The position numbers and the translations under genes were made by a program. This document shows positions 54,732-62,929 of a DNA stretch of 64,000 nucleotides, piece by piece. This DNA comes from Sphingomonas rosea (GTDB lineage: Bacteria > Pseudomonadota > Alphaproteobacteria > Sphingomonadales > Sphingomonadaceae), in NCBI RefSeq assembly GCF_039538065.1, contig NZ_BAABBR010000001.1, forward strand, positions 1,092,501 through 1,156,500, written 5' to 3'. How positions within the stretch are numbered: the first letter of the stretch is position 1; each line of letters opens with the position of its first letter. The notes under the pieces are model-generated. The model searched no databases. It had not been told where the DNA came from and saw nothing but the letters and a program-made list of their open reading frames with translations.

Positions 54732-54824
54732 GAGTTACAAAGCTCCGAGGGTGCAGGGGGCGCGCGTCATTTCGCGGCCCCCGTCGCATTAACGGATCTG
54801 CGTCGAATCCTGCTCGGCGCGACT

Positions 54825-55010
54825 TCAGCCCTCGGTCGGGCCGGTGCCGAGGATCCGGTTCGACACGCACTCCTCGACCTCGTCGACGAGCGAGGCGAGG
54901 CGCGCCGCGGCGGCGGCCATCTCGGGTGTCGTGTCGAGCAGCTTCAAGGCGGCACGCAAGTGATACACAGCGCTCTGAGCGGCGCTGACTTCGGCAGACG
55001 TCGTCATCAT
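54825..55010 (-). CDS. Small helical hypothetical protein
   Basis: The 61-aa protein is almost all helix (AQSAVYHLRAALKLLDTTPEMAAAAARLASLVDEVEECVSN) with a Gly-rich tail. Two consecutive ATGs begin the frame; a TTG lies three bases upstream. A weak purine-rich sequence precedes it. It lies 41 bp downstream of the MarR-like gene on the same strand and may share its transcript. Function unknown. Confidence 0.55.
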   Translation of the reverse strand: MMTTSAEVSAAQSAVYHLRAALKLLDTTPEMAAAAARLASLVDEVEECVSNRILGTGPTEG

Positions 55011-55051
55011 CAATTCAAACCCCGTTTCAGGGGCTTGCTAGCAGAAGCTCA

Positions 55052-55564
55052 TCACTCGGCGAAATAGGCCAGCATCCGCTCCGTGCCTTTTTGGGTCAGC
55101 CCCACATTGGTGACACGTCGGTCGTTGGTATCGGTCTCGCGCCACACGAGGCCGCGATGGTCGAGCACCGCGAGCCAGCGGATGGCGGTCGTCAGCGGGA
55201 CCTTGGCCATTTCCTGGAGCTGGCGGACCTTGAGCGAGTTCGCGCGGTCGGCGAAGGCGAACAGGATCAGCAGCAGGTCCCAGGCCGGATCGGCAAAAAG
55301 ATCGGCGCCGAACAGCGTGCTGCGCTGCTCGCGCTTGCGCCATTCGCGCTCCGCCCTGGCGTGCGGATCGGCCCTGTTGCCGGGGTTAAGTCGCTTCCTC
55401 GGTGCCAGCAGGCCCTGAAGCTGTCCCACGATCATCCGGAACTCGTTACCATCGAGTCGCTCGGCCGCCGGCGCAGCGTCGCCAATCACGAGCGGCGGGG
55501 CGATGTCCTTGGTCTGGCTGGCGGCGAGGATTTCGGCTTCGGCACGGGTCAACGCTTGGCCCAT
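55052..55564 (-). CDS. MarR-like winged-helix transcriptional regulator
   Basis: The 170-aa protein has an extended N-terminal region of about 90 residues and a C-terminal wHTH: DLLLILFAFADRANSLKVRQLQEMAKVPLTTAIRWLAVLDHRGLVWRETDTNDRR, then VGLTQKGTERML. The DRR wing turn is a MarR-type feature. The N-terminus has no recognised ligand domain. The gene starts just after the stop of a membrane protein (2 bp). Confidence 0.82.
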   Translation of the reverse strand: MGQALTRAEAEILAASQTKDIAPPLVIGDAAPAAERLDGNEFRMIVGQLQGLLAPRKRLNPGNRADPHARAEREWRKREQRSTLFGADLFADPAWDLLLILFAFADRANSLKVRQLQEMAKVPLTTAIRWLAVLDHRGLVWRETDTNDRRVTNVGLTQKGTERMLAYFAE

Positions 55565-55565
55565 A

Positions 55566-56156
55566 TCACTGACTTTCTTGCACGATCGGCGGCGGGGCCG
55601 AGGATGATGGGGGAAGATCGCGGTCGTTGGCGACGCGCTCGCCGCGGCGGGCGGCGAGGCCGTCGCCGGAGGCGGGCACGACCCTCGACGAGGCCAGCAA
55701 GGCCGGGCGGAACGGCCGCGGGACGCTGTGGAGGTCCGATTGCCGGATGACCTCGCACAGGGTCGGCCAGAAGCGGGCGGCGAGAAGGGCGAGGATCATC
55801 GGCCAGCCCCAGATCCGGAGGAGCACGGCATAGCTCAGGCTGATCGTCTCGGGCGCCAGCAGCTTGACCAGGTGGCCGAGGCTTCCGTTCAACTGGAAGG
55901 CCGCGACGAGGATGCTCATCCACGACGGCCGGCGGACGGCGAGGATCGTCAGGACGATCGTCGCGAGGACGTCGACCGCGAGATAGGCGGTCGAGACCGA
56001 GACGAAGTCGCCCGGGTTGACCACCATGACCGCGATCGTCGCGAGATTGCCCAAGAGAAGGACGATCCCAGTGGTCCGCTCGCTTCGCGTGCCCTTGGCG
56101 AGGGCAAAGGAGAGGGTGAGAAGAAGCAGCCCCGCATAGGCGATTGACGTATACAA
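55566..56156 (-). CDS. Hypothetical polytopic membrane protein
   Basis: This 196-aa protein has four or five hydrophobic segments in its first 140 residues (IAYAGLLLLTLSFALA, TGIVLLLGNLATIAVMVV, VSTAYLAVDVLATIVLTILAV, LLRIWGWPMILALLA) and a polar, Pro/Ser-rich tail. The start is a TTG with a strong GGGGGAGGGG Shine-Dalgarno at 56165-56174. The family is not recognised. It precedes the MarR-like gene by 1 bp. Confidence 0.65.
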   Translation of the reverse strand: MYTSIAYAGLLLLTLSFALAKGTRSERTTGIVLLLGNLATIAVMVVNPGDFVSVSTAYLAVDVLATIVLTILAVRRPSWMSILVAAFQLNGSLGHLVKLLAPETISLSYAVLLRIWGWPMILALLAARFWPTLCEVIRQSDLHSVPRPFRPALLASSRVVPASGDGLAARRGERVANDRDLPPSSSAPPPIVQESQ

Positions 56157-56187
56157 GACTGCTTCCCCTCCCCCTGTTCGAATGCCC

Positions 56188-56550
56188 TTACGCGACCACG
56201 GTCAGCGCAGGCTTCGGGCTTGGCGCCGTCTCCGCGCTGCCGCTGGCCGGCGGGCATTCGCCCCAGTCGCCCATCGAGCGGGCGCCGAGACCGATCCGGG
56301 TTTTCTCGTCGTTGAGCAAGGCATGCGCCTCGGCAATGGTCGAACGCGCTTCGAGCAGCGCCGCCTGCGTGCTGGCGAGGGCCTTGAGGCTCTCCTGGCC
56401 GGCGGTGATCGGCAGCTTGGCCAACTGACGACCCTCGAGGATCGCCAGCGCCAGGCGCGAGCCGCGCATCAGCGCTTCCTCGATCGAGGCTTCCATGGGC
56501 ATGAGTTCCTGGGCGACTTTCTGGGCAGCTGCCAGACGCTGATTCAACAT
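56188..56550 (-). CDS. Hypothetical helical protein
   Basis: This 120-aa protein is predicted all-helical (LNQRLAAAQKVAQELMPMEASIEEALMRGSRLALAILEGRQLAKL, then STIAEAHALLNDEK) and ends in a polar, Pro/Ser-rich tail with three Met-containing turns. The GAAGAGAA sequence before the ATG may serve as Shine-Dalgarno. The family is not recognised. Its place between a DNA-binding regulator and a membrane protein suggests a shared unit. Confidence 0.6.
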   Translation of the reverse strand: MLNQRLAAAQKVAQELMPMEASIEEALMRGSRLALAILEGRQLAKLPITAGQESLKALASTQAALLEARSTIAEAHALLNDEKTRIGLGARSMGDWGECPPASGSAETAPSPKPALTVVA

Positions 56551-56582
56551 TTCTCTTCGACTCCCGCTGTGGAGCCGTCGCT

Positions 56583-57020
56583 TCAGATCAGCACCATCTT
56601 CAACCCTTCGGCGCAGGCGATCAGCAACGTCAGGGCGACGATCGATCCCAGCGCGACGCGGCCGATCATCGACAGCGTCTGGAGTGGCGACAATGGCGGA
56701 TCGAGGTCGGCGGCCCCGGTTTCCGTGTACTCGTGACCAGCAAGCTCGTCGTGAGTGAACACCTTGTCGGGACTAGGCTCGAGGTTGTGCAGGTTGATTA
56801 ATCCGACCTGAGGCGGAGCCTCACCTTCGGCGGCGAGGAAGACACGGGCAGCCTCGGCGGTGCTGCCGACGCCGAGCTTCTCTCGGGCGATGCGCAGGTG
56901 CTTCTCGACCATGCTGTCGGAGATGCCGAGGTCGCGCGCGATCTGCTTGTAGGATTTGTAATCGGCAACACCGCGCAGACAGTCGCGCTGCCTCGGGGTC
57001 AGTTGCTCGATCGAGACCAT
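56583..57020 (-). CDS. LuxR-type HTH protein with C-terminal membrane helix
   Basis: This 145-aa protein starts directly with a LuxR-type DNA-binding domain: LTPRQRDCLRGVADYKSYKQIARDLGISDSMVEKHLRIAREKLGV. There is no N-terminal sensory or receiver domain. A C-terminal hydrophobic helix (VALGSIVALTLLIACAEGLKMVL) follows a polar linker, giving a membrane-tethered regulator. A GTG 24 bp upstream is an alternative start with a GGGAG sequence close by. Confidence 0.78.
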   Translation of the reverse strand: MVSIEQLTPRQRDCLRGVADYKSYKQIARDLGISDSMVEKHLRIAREKLGVGSTAEAARVFLAAEGEAPPQVGLINLHNLEPSPDKVFTHDELAGHEYTETGAADLDPPLSPLQTLSMIGRVALGSIVALTLLIACAEGLKMVLI

Positions 57021-57266
57021 GTCGGATCCATTAGGCAGCTTCACCTTCTCCCGCCACCGATGCCGGCGGCCTGAGCCGAGACCAAATCCCACACAGCCAA
57101 CGGTGCCATTTCAGTGACACTGGCTTCAGTCCTTAATCCTCGAGAGATCGTTTCGGGTCCAAAGTGAATTTAGCGACAGTTGCGTCAGGTCATAGCTTCA
57201 GATCGAAGTCCCGTCATGGTGCCTTCGCTTAAGACACTGGTAGGGAGCTTTGCCTAGGCAGGAGCC

Positions 57267-57422
57267 ATGTCCCTGTTCCAGAGCCTCGCCCTGTCCGGCA
57301 TCTTCCTCGTGGTCGGCGGCTCGGCGGTGCTGGCGCTCGAGATGATGCATTCGCGGCGCGAGCTCCGGCGCAGCAACCTGCTCCTGAAGGACCTGCTGAC
57401 GACGATGCGGGAACGGCTCTAG
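57267..57422 (+). CDS. Very small single-pass membrane protein
   Basis: The 51-aa product, MSLFQSLALSGIFLVVGGSA followed by VLALEMMHSRRELRRSNLLLKD, has one hydrophobic helix (about residues 6-27) and a basic/helical C-terminus. A GGAG sequence stands 2-6 bp before the ATG. It is the only gene in a 400-bp stretch between two minus-strand transcripts and lies 4 bp from the convergent HAD gene. The family is unknown. Confidence 0.6.
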   Translation: MSLFQSLALSGIFLVVGGSAVLALEMMHSRRELRRSNLLLKDLLTTMRERL

Positions 57423-57426
57423 CCGC

Positions 57427-58095
57427 TCAACCCCAGTCCTCGATTTGCCAGCCGCGCTCCCTGGCGAGGGCGGCGAGCTTGGCGTGAGGGTTTACCGCGA
57501 CCGGCTCGTCGGACCATTCGAAGGCGGGCGCGTCGCTGACATGATCCGAATAGAAGCGGACGTGGCCGTGGCGGCCAGTGAGGCCCGATTTCTCGACCCA
57601 GTCGGCGATCATCCGGAGCTTCGCCTCGGCATAGCAATTCTCGCCGTCGATGCGGCAGAGCACGCTGTCGTCGAGCCCGAGGATCGTATTGGTGCCGATG
57701 ACGTCGTCGAAGCCGAGGCGCTCGGCGATGGCGGCGGCGTAGAAGCGATAACTGGCGGTGGCCATGACGATTCGGCGGCCTTGCGCCCTGTCGCGGGCGA
57801 TGGCGGCGCGCGCCCCGGGGCGGATGTTGGTCGCGGCCTGGCGGTCGGCGAACCCGGCGACGAGCGGGAGGAGCTCGGCCGGCCGGGTGCTTCGGCCGAG
57901 GAGGAGCGCGTGGTTGATCTCCTTCAGCTCGGCGCGGTCGATGACCTTGGCGAGATAGGCCAGCATCGAGAGGATCACGAGCGGGAGGAAGACGAGCCGC
58001 CACGGCGCCCGGCGCAGCGCGCAATGGAGGAGGAAGGGGGTGAAGGTCGCGCGGCGGGTCACCGTCCGGTCCATGTCGTAGATCGCAAGGTCCAT
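57427..58095 (-). CDS. HAD-IB phosphatase (SerB-like)
   Basis: The 222-aa HAD hydrolase has motif I LAIYDMDRTVTRRATF, a small cap region with one or two hydrophobic segments (APWRLVFLPLVILSMLAYLA), motif II ATASYRFYAAAI, and motif IV YSDHVSDAPAFEWSDEPVAV. This HAD-IB layout is seen in phosphoserine-, phospholipid- and sugar phosphatases. It overlaps the nucleotidyltransferase start by one base and is last in a CDP-alcohol-type operon, so it may dephosphorylate a phospho-head-group. Confidence 0.85.
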   Translation of the reverse strand: MDLAIYDMDRTVTRRATFTPFLLHCALRRAPWRLVFLPLVILSMLAYLAKVIDRAELKEINHALLLGRSTRPAELLPLVAGFADRQAATNIRPGARAAIARDRAQGRRIVMATASYRFYAAAIAERLGFDDVIGTNTILGLDDSVLCRIDGENCYAEAKLRMIADWVEKSGLTGRHGHVRFYSDHVSDAPAFEWSDEPVAVNPHAKLAALARERGWQIEDWG

Positions 58096-58865
58096 CAGGC
58101 GCGGCCTTCGAGGATGGCGGTGACGAGGGCGTGGTCGGCGGGCTTGTCGACGTCGATCGCGGCAAGGGGGTCGGAAAGGACGATCGCTTCGAGGCGGAGG
58201 CCGAGCTTGCGGCCGAGCGCGGCGGCGGTGCGGGGGAGGTCGCGCAGCCGTAGCACCGAACCGAGGAAGAGCGGGAGCCCGAACTGGAGGAGGACGCGCC
58301 AGCCCTTCTTGCGGTCCTGCTCGATCGCCCGCCAGCGCATCACCCCGGCGCGGGCGGCGGGCGAGGTCAGGGCGAAGAGATTGGCGCCGCTATAGGCTTC
58401 GCCGCCGACCGGGATCCAGGTGCGCTGGGCGTCGGGGAAGCGCTTCCGCATGGCGGTCCGGCTGACGAGGCCGATGGCGATGTCGCTCCGGGCGGCGGCG
58501 GCGGTGAACTCGGCGATCATCACGGGGGTGAGGAGCGCGTGGTCGGCGGTGGTGACGAGCAGGGGATAATGCGTCGCGGGGTCGTCGAGGAGGCGAAGGA
58601 TGGTCTCGGCGATGGTGCCGGCGGAGGGCTCGACGGTGACCCGCCCGTCCACGGGAAGGGGGGCGGCGATCGGCTCGACCTGTTGGGTGAGGACGCGGAC
58701 GGCGGCGACCTCGGGGCTGGCGAGAAGGGTGCGCAGGGGGCGAAGAATCATCGGCTCGCCGAGCAGCGGGAGCAGGGGCTTCAAGTCCGTGCCGAGGCTT
58801 CGGGCGAGGGGGTCGCCGCCGGGCCGGGTGCCGGCCAGCAATACGGCGGTCCAGCCGCCGCTCAT
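58095..58865 (-). CDS. Nucleotidyltransferase (MobA/NTP_transf-like)
   Basis: The 256-aa product has the nucleotidyltransferase start WTAVLLAGTRPGGDPLARSLGTDLKPLLPLLGEPMILRPL, with a lysine for substrate binding, and TTADHALLTPVM, the acidic metal site. The C-terminal PLAAIDVDKPADHALV matches MobA-like or sugar/inositol nucleotidyltransferases. In this operon it most likely makes a CDP-activated alcohol for the neighbouring phosphotransferase. Its start overlaps the CDP-alcohol phosphotransferase stop. Confidence 0.82.
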   Translation of the reverse strand: MSGGWTAVLLAGTRPGGDPLARSLGTDLKPLLPLLGEPMILRPLRTLLASPEVAAVRVLTQQVEPIAAPLPVDGRVTVEPSAGTIAETILRLLDDPATHYPLLVTTADHALLTPVMIAEFTAAAARSDIAIGLVSRTAMRKRFPDAQRTWIPVGGEAYSGANLFALTSPAARAGVMRWRAIEQDRKKGWRVLLQFGLPLFLGSVLRLRDLPRTAAALGRKLGLRLEAIVLSDPLAAIDVDKPADHALVTAILEGRA

Positions 58866-59965
58866 TCGGCGTCGAGCCAGCTGACGATCCTGCCCCCGCG
58901 GAAGACGACGCCCTCGGCCTGCGCGAGGCGGACGGCGTGGAAGATGAGGCTGAGGATCGACCACAAGGCGACGAGCTCGATCCCGAGGTCGGGCCGGCCG
59001 AGGCACAGGCAGGCGACGAGGATCACCATGTTGGGATTGCGCCGGGCGGTGATCAGCCGGAACTGGCTGTCGATCCGCTTCCAGACGTGGATGTGCATCC
59101 CGAAGCGCCACTCGAACAGGCCCTCGATGATTCGCCCGGCGACATAGGTGCCGACGATCACGGTGAGCAGCCCGCCCTTGTAGACTTCCTCGAGCTGGTG
59201 GCCGGCGGCGCCGAGGCCGTGGAGCCAGGCCCACCACCAGAAGGGCGGGTGGATGAGGTCGATGCCATGGTCGAAGACGTTGCCCCAGCCGCTCGACTGG
59301 CCGGTGGTCCGCGCGAGCTTCCCGTCGACCGTGTCGAGCACCATGAAGATGAAGCCCAGGGCGGTGCCGGTCCAGTAATGGCCGAGCCAGAACTGCCAAA
59401 AGGCGGCGACGCACAGGACGAAGCCGACCAGCGTCACCATGTTGGGGCTGAGCCCGGCCTGCGCGGCCCAGCGGGTCAGCCAGAAGGCCGGCCGGCGCCA
59501 CAGATAAAGGGTGAGGAGGTCGGTCACGCCCTTGTACGAGGCGTCGTAGAGCGCGCGCTCGACCGGAAGCGGATCGGCGGGATCGAGCGGCATGACGAAC
59601 GGTCGCTCGCGCTTGCGCAGTTCGAAATAGCTCAGCGAAGCCGTGCGCGCGTCGATCGGATCGAGGGCGAGCGGGTCGGCCTCGCTCGCCGGCGTGCCCG
59701 GGGGCAGGTGATAGAGGACGGGCAGGCCGTCGAGGAGGAGCGCGCTTCCGGGCCGGCCCTTGAGCTCGCGCAGCCAGGCAGGGTCCCAGGCAAACCCCAT
59801 GTCGGCGACGATGCGCGGACGCCCGACATCCTCCGCGTCACCGACCGCGAGGCCGGCCTTGGCGGCGACCTGCTCGGCCCGGGCGCGCGCCGTGCGGCCG
59901 AACAGGCGCACCGGCGGATCGCCGAGGCTGAGGAACTGGATGGGGTCGGCGGACGTCTCAGCCAT
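58862..59965 (-). CDS. CDP-alcohol phosphatidyltransferase family protein
   Basis: The 367-aa protein carries the full family motif DGKLARTTG with the G/D/D spacing ending VFDHGID (residues about 209-231), within several hydrophobic helices (LVGFVLCVAAFWQFWLG, GLLTVIVGTYVAG, LGIELVALWSILSLIFHAV). A 130-residue N-terminal region looks like a degenerate soluble domain (RTARARAEQVAAKAGLAVG, ALLLDGLPVLYHLPPG). It should transfer a head group from a CDP-alcohol or lipid. With the adjacent NTP-transferase and phosphatase it makes a head-group pathway. Confidence 0.87.
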   Translation of the reverse strand: MAETSADPIQFLSLGDPPVRLFGRTARARAEQVAAKAGLAVGDAEDVGRPRIVADMGFAWDPAWLRELKGRPGSALLLDGLPVLYHLPPGTPASEADPLALDPIDARTASLSYFELRKRERPFVMPLDPADPLPVERALYDASYKGVTDLLTLYLWRRPAFWLTRWAAQAGLSPNMVTLVGFVLCVAAFWQFWLGHYWTGTALGFIFMVLDTVDGKLARTTGQSSGWGNVFDHGIDLIHPPFWWWAWLHGLGAAGHQLEEVYKGGLLTVIVGTYVAGRIIEGLFEWRFGMHIHVWKRIDSQFRLITARRNPNMVILVACLCLGRPDLGIELVALWSILSLIFHAVRLAQAEGVVFRGGRIVSWLDAE

Positions 59966-60068
59966 ATGCTAAGGGCGAAAAGCGGCAAAGCTTGGCAATA
60001 GCAAGACCAAACACCGGAAGGGGCAGGAGCTTGCCGTTGACAGGCTTTGCGGGCATGTCGCGAAACTA

Positions 60069-61154
60069 ATGGCTTCCGCGGCGGTAAACGAGGGAAATAG
60101 CAACGTCTTCGCGCCCAGTGGCGCGTTGACGATCGGTCGTGCGGGTTCGACCCAGCGCGAGATCGATGCGACTCCCGATCCCCTGACCATCGACCTCAGC
60201 CGCGTCGAGCGGATGGACACGGTCGGCGCCTGGCTGGTGCATCGCACGATGCGCGACCGGCAGGCGCAGCTGACCGGCGTGTCGAGCGACACGCAGAAAC
60301 TGCTCGACCAGGTCGCCGACGCCGATCGAGCCGTCGAGGTGAAGCCGCCCAAGAAGACCGGCGCGGTGGCCGAGATCGGGATCGCGACCATATCCTTCGG
60401 CCGGACGCTCGCCGGACTGGTCGGCTTCTTCGGCGCGACGCTGATGGGCTTTGCGTCGGTCATCACCCATCCCAAGCGCTTCCGCTACAATGCGGTGGTC
60501 CAGCAGTTCGACGTGGTCGGCGTCCGCGCCCTCGCGATCATCGGGCTGATGAGCTTCCTCATCGGCATCGTCATCGGCCAGCAGGGCGCGGTCCAGCTCC
60601 AGCAGTTCGGGGCCGAGGTCTATACGATCAACCTCATCGGCCGGATCACCGTGCGCGAACTGGGGCCGCTGATGACCGCGATCATGGTCGCGGGCCGATC
60701 GGGCTCGGCCTTTGCGGCGCAGATCGGGACGATGAAGATCACCGAGGAAGTGGACGCGATGCGGACCATCGGCGTTTCGCCGGTGGAGGCGCTGGTCGTC
60801 CCGCGTGTGTTCGCGGCGATCATCACCATGCCGCTCCTCGCCTTCTGGGCGATGCTGACCGCGATCATCGGCGGCGGCATCTTCTGCTGGGTGGGCCTCG
60901 GAATTCCGCCGCTCACCTACACCCAGCGCATGGCTGAGGTGGTGCCGGCGAGCGACCTTTGGGTCGGCCTCATCAAGGCACCGGTGTTCGGCTTCATCAT
61001 CGCCCTCGCGGGCTGCTTCCAGGGAATGCTGGTCGCCAACGACAGCGAACAGGTCGGGTTGAAGACCACGTCGGCGGTGGTTCAGTCGATCTTCCTCGTG
61101 ATCGTCCTCGACGCGGTGTTCGCGGTGTTCTTCAGCTCGATCGGGTGGCTCTAA
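60069..61154 (+). CDS. mlaE: MlaE-type ABC transporter permease with N-terminal STAS-like domain
   Basis: The 361-aa protein begins with a STAS-like domain (residues about 20-80, IDLSRVERMDTVGAWLVHRTMRD), which in other bacteria can be the separate protein MlaB. The MlaE permease part has GVRALAIIGLMSFLIGIVIGQQGAVQLQQFG, LGPLMTAIMVAGRSGSAFAAQIGTMKITEEVDAM and PLLAFWAMLTAI. It moves phospholipids between the inner membrane and periplasmic MCE proteins. No Shine-Dalgarno is evident before the ATG. A TTGACA hexamer lies at 60037. The stop overlaps the next start (TAATG). Confidence 0.92.
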   Translation: MASAAVNEGNSNVFAPSGALTIGRAGSTQREIDATPDPLTIDLSRVERMDTVGAWLVHRTMRDRQAQLTGVSSDTQKLLDQVADADRAVEVKPPKKTGAVAEIGIATISFGRTLAGLVGFFGATLMGFASVITHPKRFRYNAVVQQFDVVGVRALAIIGLMSFLIGIVIGQQGAVQLQQFGAEVYTINLIGRITVRELGPLMTAIMVAGRSGSAFAAQIGTMKITEEVDAMRTIGVSPVEALVVPRVFAAIITMPLLAFWAMLTAIIGGGIFCWVGLGIPPLTYTQRMAEVVPASDLWVGLIKAPVFGFIIALAGCFQGMLVANDSEQVGLKTTSAVVQSIFLVIVLDAVFAVFFSSIGWL

Positions 61155-61966
61155 TGGCCGAGTTCGTCGCCCCCGAGCATTCCAGCCCGATCCTGCCCGA
61201 CGGCGAGGAGCCGATCATCCGCGTGCGCGGGCTCGAGAACAAGTTCGGCGACCAGTTCGTCCACCAGAACCTCGATCTCGACGTGCGCCGGGGCGAGATC
61301 ATCGGCGTGGTCGGCGGCTCGGGCACCGGCAAGTCGGTGCTGATGCGCTCGATCATCGGGCTCCAGCGGCCGACCGCGGGTGAAGTCGAGGTGCTCGGCG
61401 AGAACATGGTCGACCGCCCCGAGGACGAGGCCAAGAACATCCGTCGCCGCTGGGGCATCTTGTTCCAGAACGGCGCGCTCTTCTCGACCCTGACCGTGGC
61501 CGAGAACGTGCAAGTCCCGATCCGCGAATATTTCCCCTTCATCAAGGGCGAGCTCCTCGACGAGATCGCGGGCTTCAAGATCGCCATGTCGGGGCTGCCC
61601 GACAATGCTGGCAGCAAATATCCGAGCGAATTGTCGGGCGGCATGCGGAAGCGCGCGGGGCTGGCCCGGGCGCTGGCGCTCGATCCGGAACTGCTGTTCC
61701 TCGACGAGCCGACCGCGGGCCTCGACCCGATCGGCGCGCAGGCCTTCGACCAACTGATCCGGAGCCTGCAGAAACGGCTCGACCTCACGGTCTTCCTGAT
61801 CACCCACGATCTCGACAGCTTGTACGCTATCTGCGACCGGGTCGCGGTGCTGGCGGACGGCAAGGTGATCGCGGTGGACACGATCGACCGCTTGCTCAAA
61901 CTCGACCATCCCTGGATCCAGGAATATTTCAACGGACCCCGCGGCCGCGCCGCGGCGGCGGCTTAG
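61154..61966 (+). CDS. mlaF: Mla-type ABC transporter ATPase
   Basis: This 270-aa ATPase has the Walker A GGSGTGKSVLMRSIIGL, an LSGGMRKRAGLARAL signature, the Walker B LLFLDEPTAGLDPIGA and an H-loop (ITHDLDSLYAICDR). The Q-loop reads FQNGALFSTLTVAEN, typical of MlaF. It powers the MlaE permease. An N-terminal acidic segment (EFVAPEHSSPILPDGEEP) precedes the conserved part. Confidence 0.95.
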   Translation: MAEFVAPEHSSPILPDGEEPIIRVRGLENKFGDQFVHQNLDLDVRRGEIIGVVGGSGTGKSVLMRSIIGLQRPTAGEVEVLGENMVDRPEDEAKNIRRRWGILFQNGALFSTLTVAENVQVPIREYFPFIKGELLDEIAGFKIAMSGLPDNAGSKYPSELSGGMRKRAGLARALALDPELLFLDEPTAGLDPIGAQAFDQLIRSLQKRLDLTVFLITHDLDSLYAICDRVAVLADGKVIAVDTIDRLLKLDHPWIQEYFNGPRGRAAAAA

Positions 61967-61975
61967 CAGAGGCGC

Positions 61976-62929
61976 ATGGAAACTCGATCGAACCAGGTGC
62001 TCGTCGGCACCGTCGTCCTGGCCCTGCTGGTCGGCCTCCTGTTCTTCGCGGTGTGGATCGCGGGGCTGAAGACCGACAAGCGGCAATGCTACGACATCTA
62101 TTTCAGCCAAGGTGTCGGCGGGCTCAATCGCGGCACCAACGTCAGTTTCTCGGGCGTGCCGGTGGGCCAGATCACCAAGATCTCGCTGCTGCCGGACCGG
62201 CCGGAGTTCGTCTGGGTGCGGATCGAGGTCGACCAGACCACCCCCGTGCTCCAGGGCACCAATGCGCAGATCAAGGGCGTCGGCTTCACCGGCGTCAGCG
62301 AGATCCAGCTCGACGGCGCGGTCAAGGGCGCCAAGCCGCTGACCCAGCTGGGGCCGCAGGGCTGCCCGGTGATCCCGAGCTCGGCGGGTGGCCTCGGTGC
62401 GCTGCTCAATTCGGCGCCGGAACTGCTCGAGCGCATCCAGCGGCTGACCGAGCGGCTGACCGAGCTGCTCAGTGACCGTAACCAGAATGCGATCTCGGAC
62501 ATTCTCGAGAATATCGACAAGACCAGCGCCGTGCTGGCCGAGCGGGCGCCCGAGATGGCGCAGACGCTGGCCGAGGCGCGGGTCGCCGCCCGCAATGCCG
62601 GCCGTGCCGCCGACGAGGTCGCCAAGCTCGCCAACAGCAGCAACGTGGTGGTCCAGCGCGACGTCCAGCCGGCCGCGGCGGATCTCCGCAAGACGCTCCA
62701 GGCGCTCCAGCAGACCTCGGCCCGGATTGATTCGCTGGTCGCCGACGCACAGCCCGGCGTGCAGAATTTCTCCAAGTCGACGCTGCCCGAGGTCAACCGC
62801 CTCGTGCGCGACCTGCGCGACCTGACGACCAGCCTCGACGGCGTGTCGAGCAGGCTCGAACAGGGCGGCGTCACGGGCGTGCTCGGCGCGCCCAAGCTCC
62901 CCGATCATAAACCCGGAAAGTCCCGCTGA
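61976..62929 (+). CDS. mlaD: MCE-domain lipid-binding protein (MlaD type)
   Basis: The 317-aa protein has one N-terminal membrane helix (residues about 7-27, VLVGTVVLALLVGLLFFAV) and an MCE domain (YFSQGVGGLNRGTNVSFSGVPVGQITKISLLP, then GVGFTGVSEIQLDG). A long helical C-terminal region (residues about 145-280) follows, probably forming a periplasmic needle or coiled-coil tube. The ATG is 9 bp after mlaF. The stop overlaps the next start. Confidence 0.94.
   Translation: METRSNQVLVGTVVLALLVGLLFFAVWIAGLKTDKRQCYDIYFSQGVGGLNRGTNVSFSGVPVGQITKISLLPDRPEFVWVRIEVDQTTPVLQGTNAQIKGVGFTGVSEIQLDGAVKGAKPLTQLGPQGCPVIPSSAGGLGALLNSAPELLERIQRLTERLTELLSDRNQNAISDILENIDKTSAVLAERAPEMAQTLAEARVAARNAGRAADEVAKLANSSNVVVQRDVQPAAADLRKTLQALQQTSARIDSLVADAQPGVQNFSKSTLPEVNRLVRDLRDLTTSLDGVSSRLEQGGVTGVLGAPKLPDHKPGKSR

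Noticed and set aside
54755..54782. Imperfect GC hairpin after the PLP enzyme gene as a terminator
   Set aside because: The arms need a bulge to pair and no T-run follows, so it was not listed as a feature.
60037..60065. TTGACA as the -35 of a sigma-70 promoter for the mla operon
   Set aside because: At a 17-bp spacing the -10 would be GCGAAA, which is a poor match; the promoter was not called.
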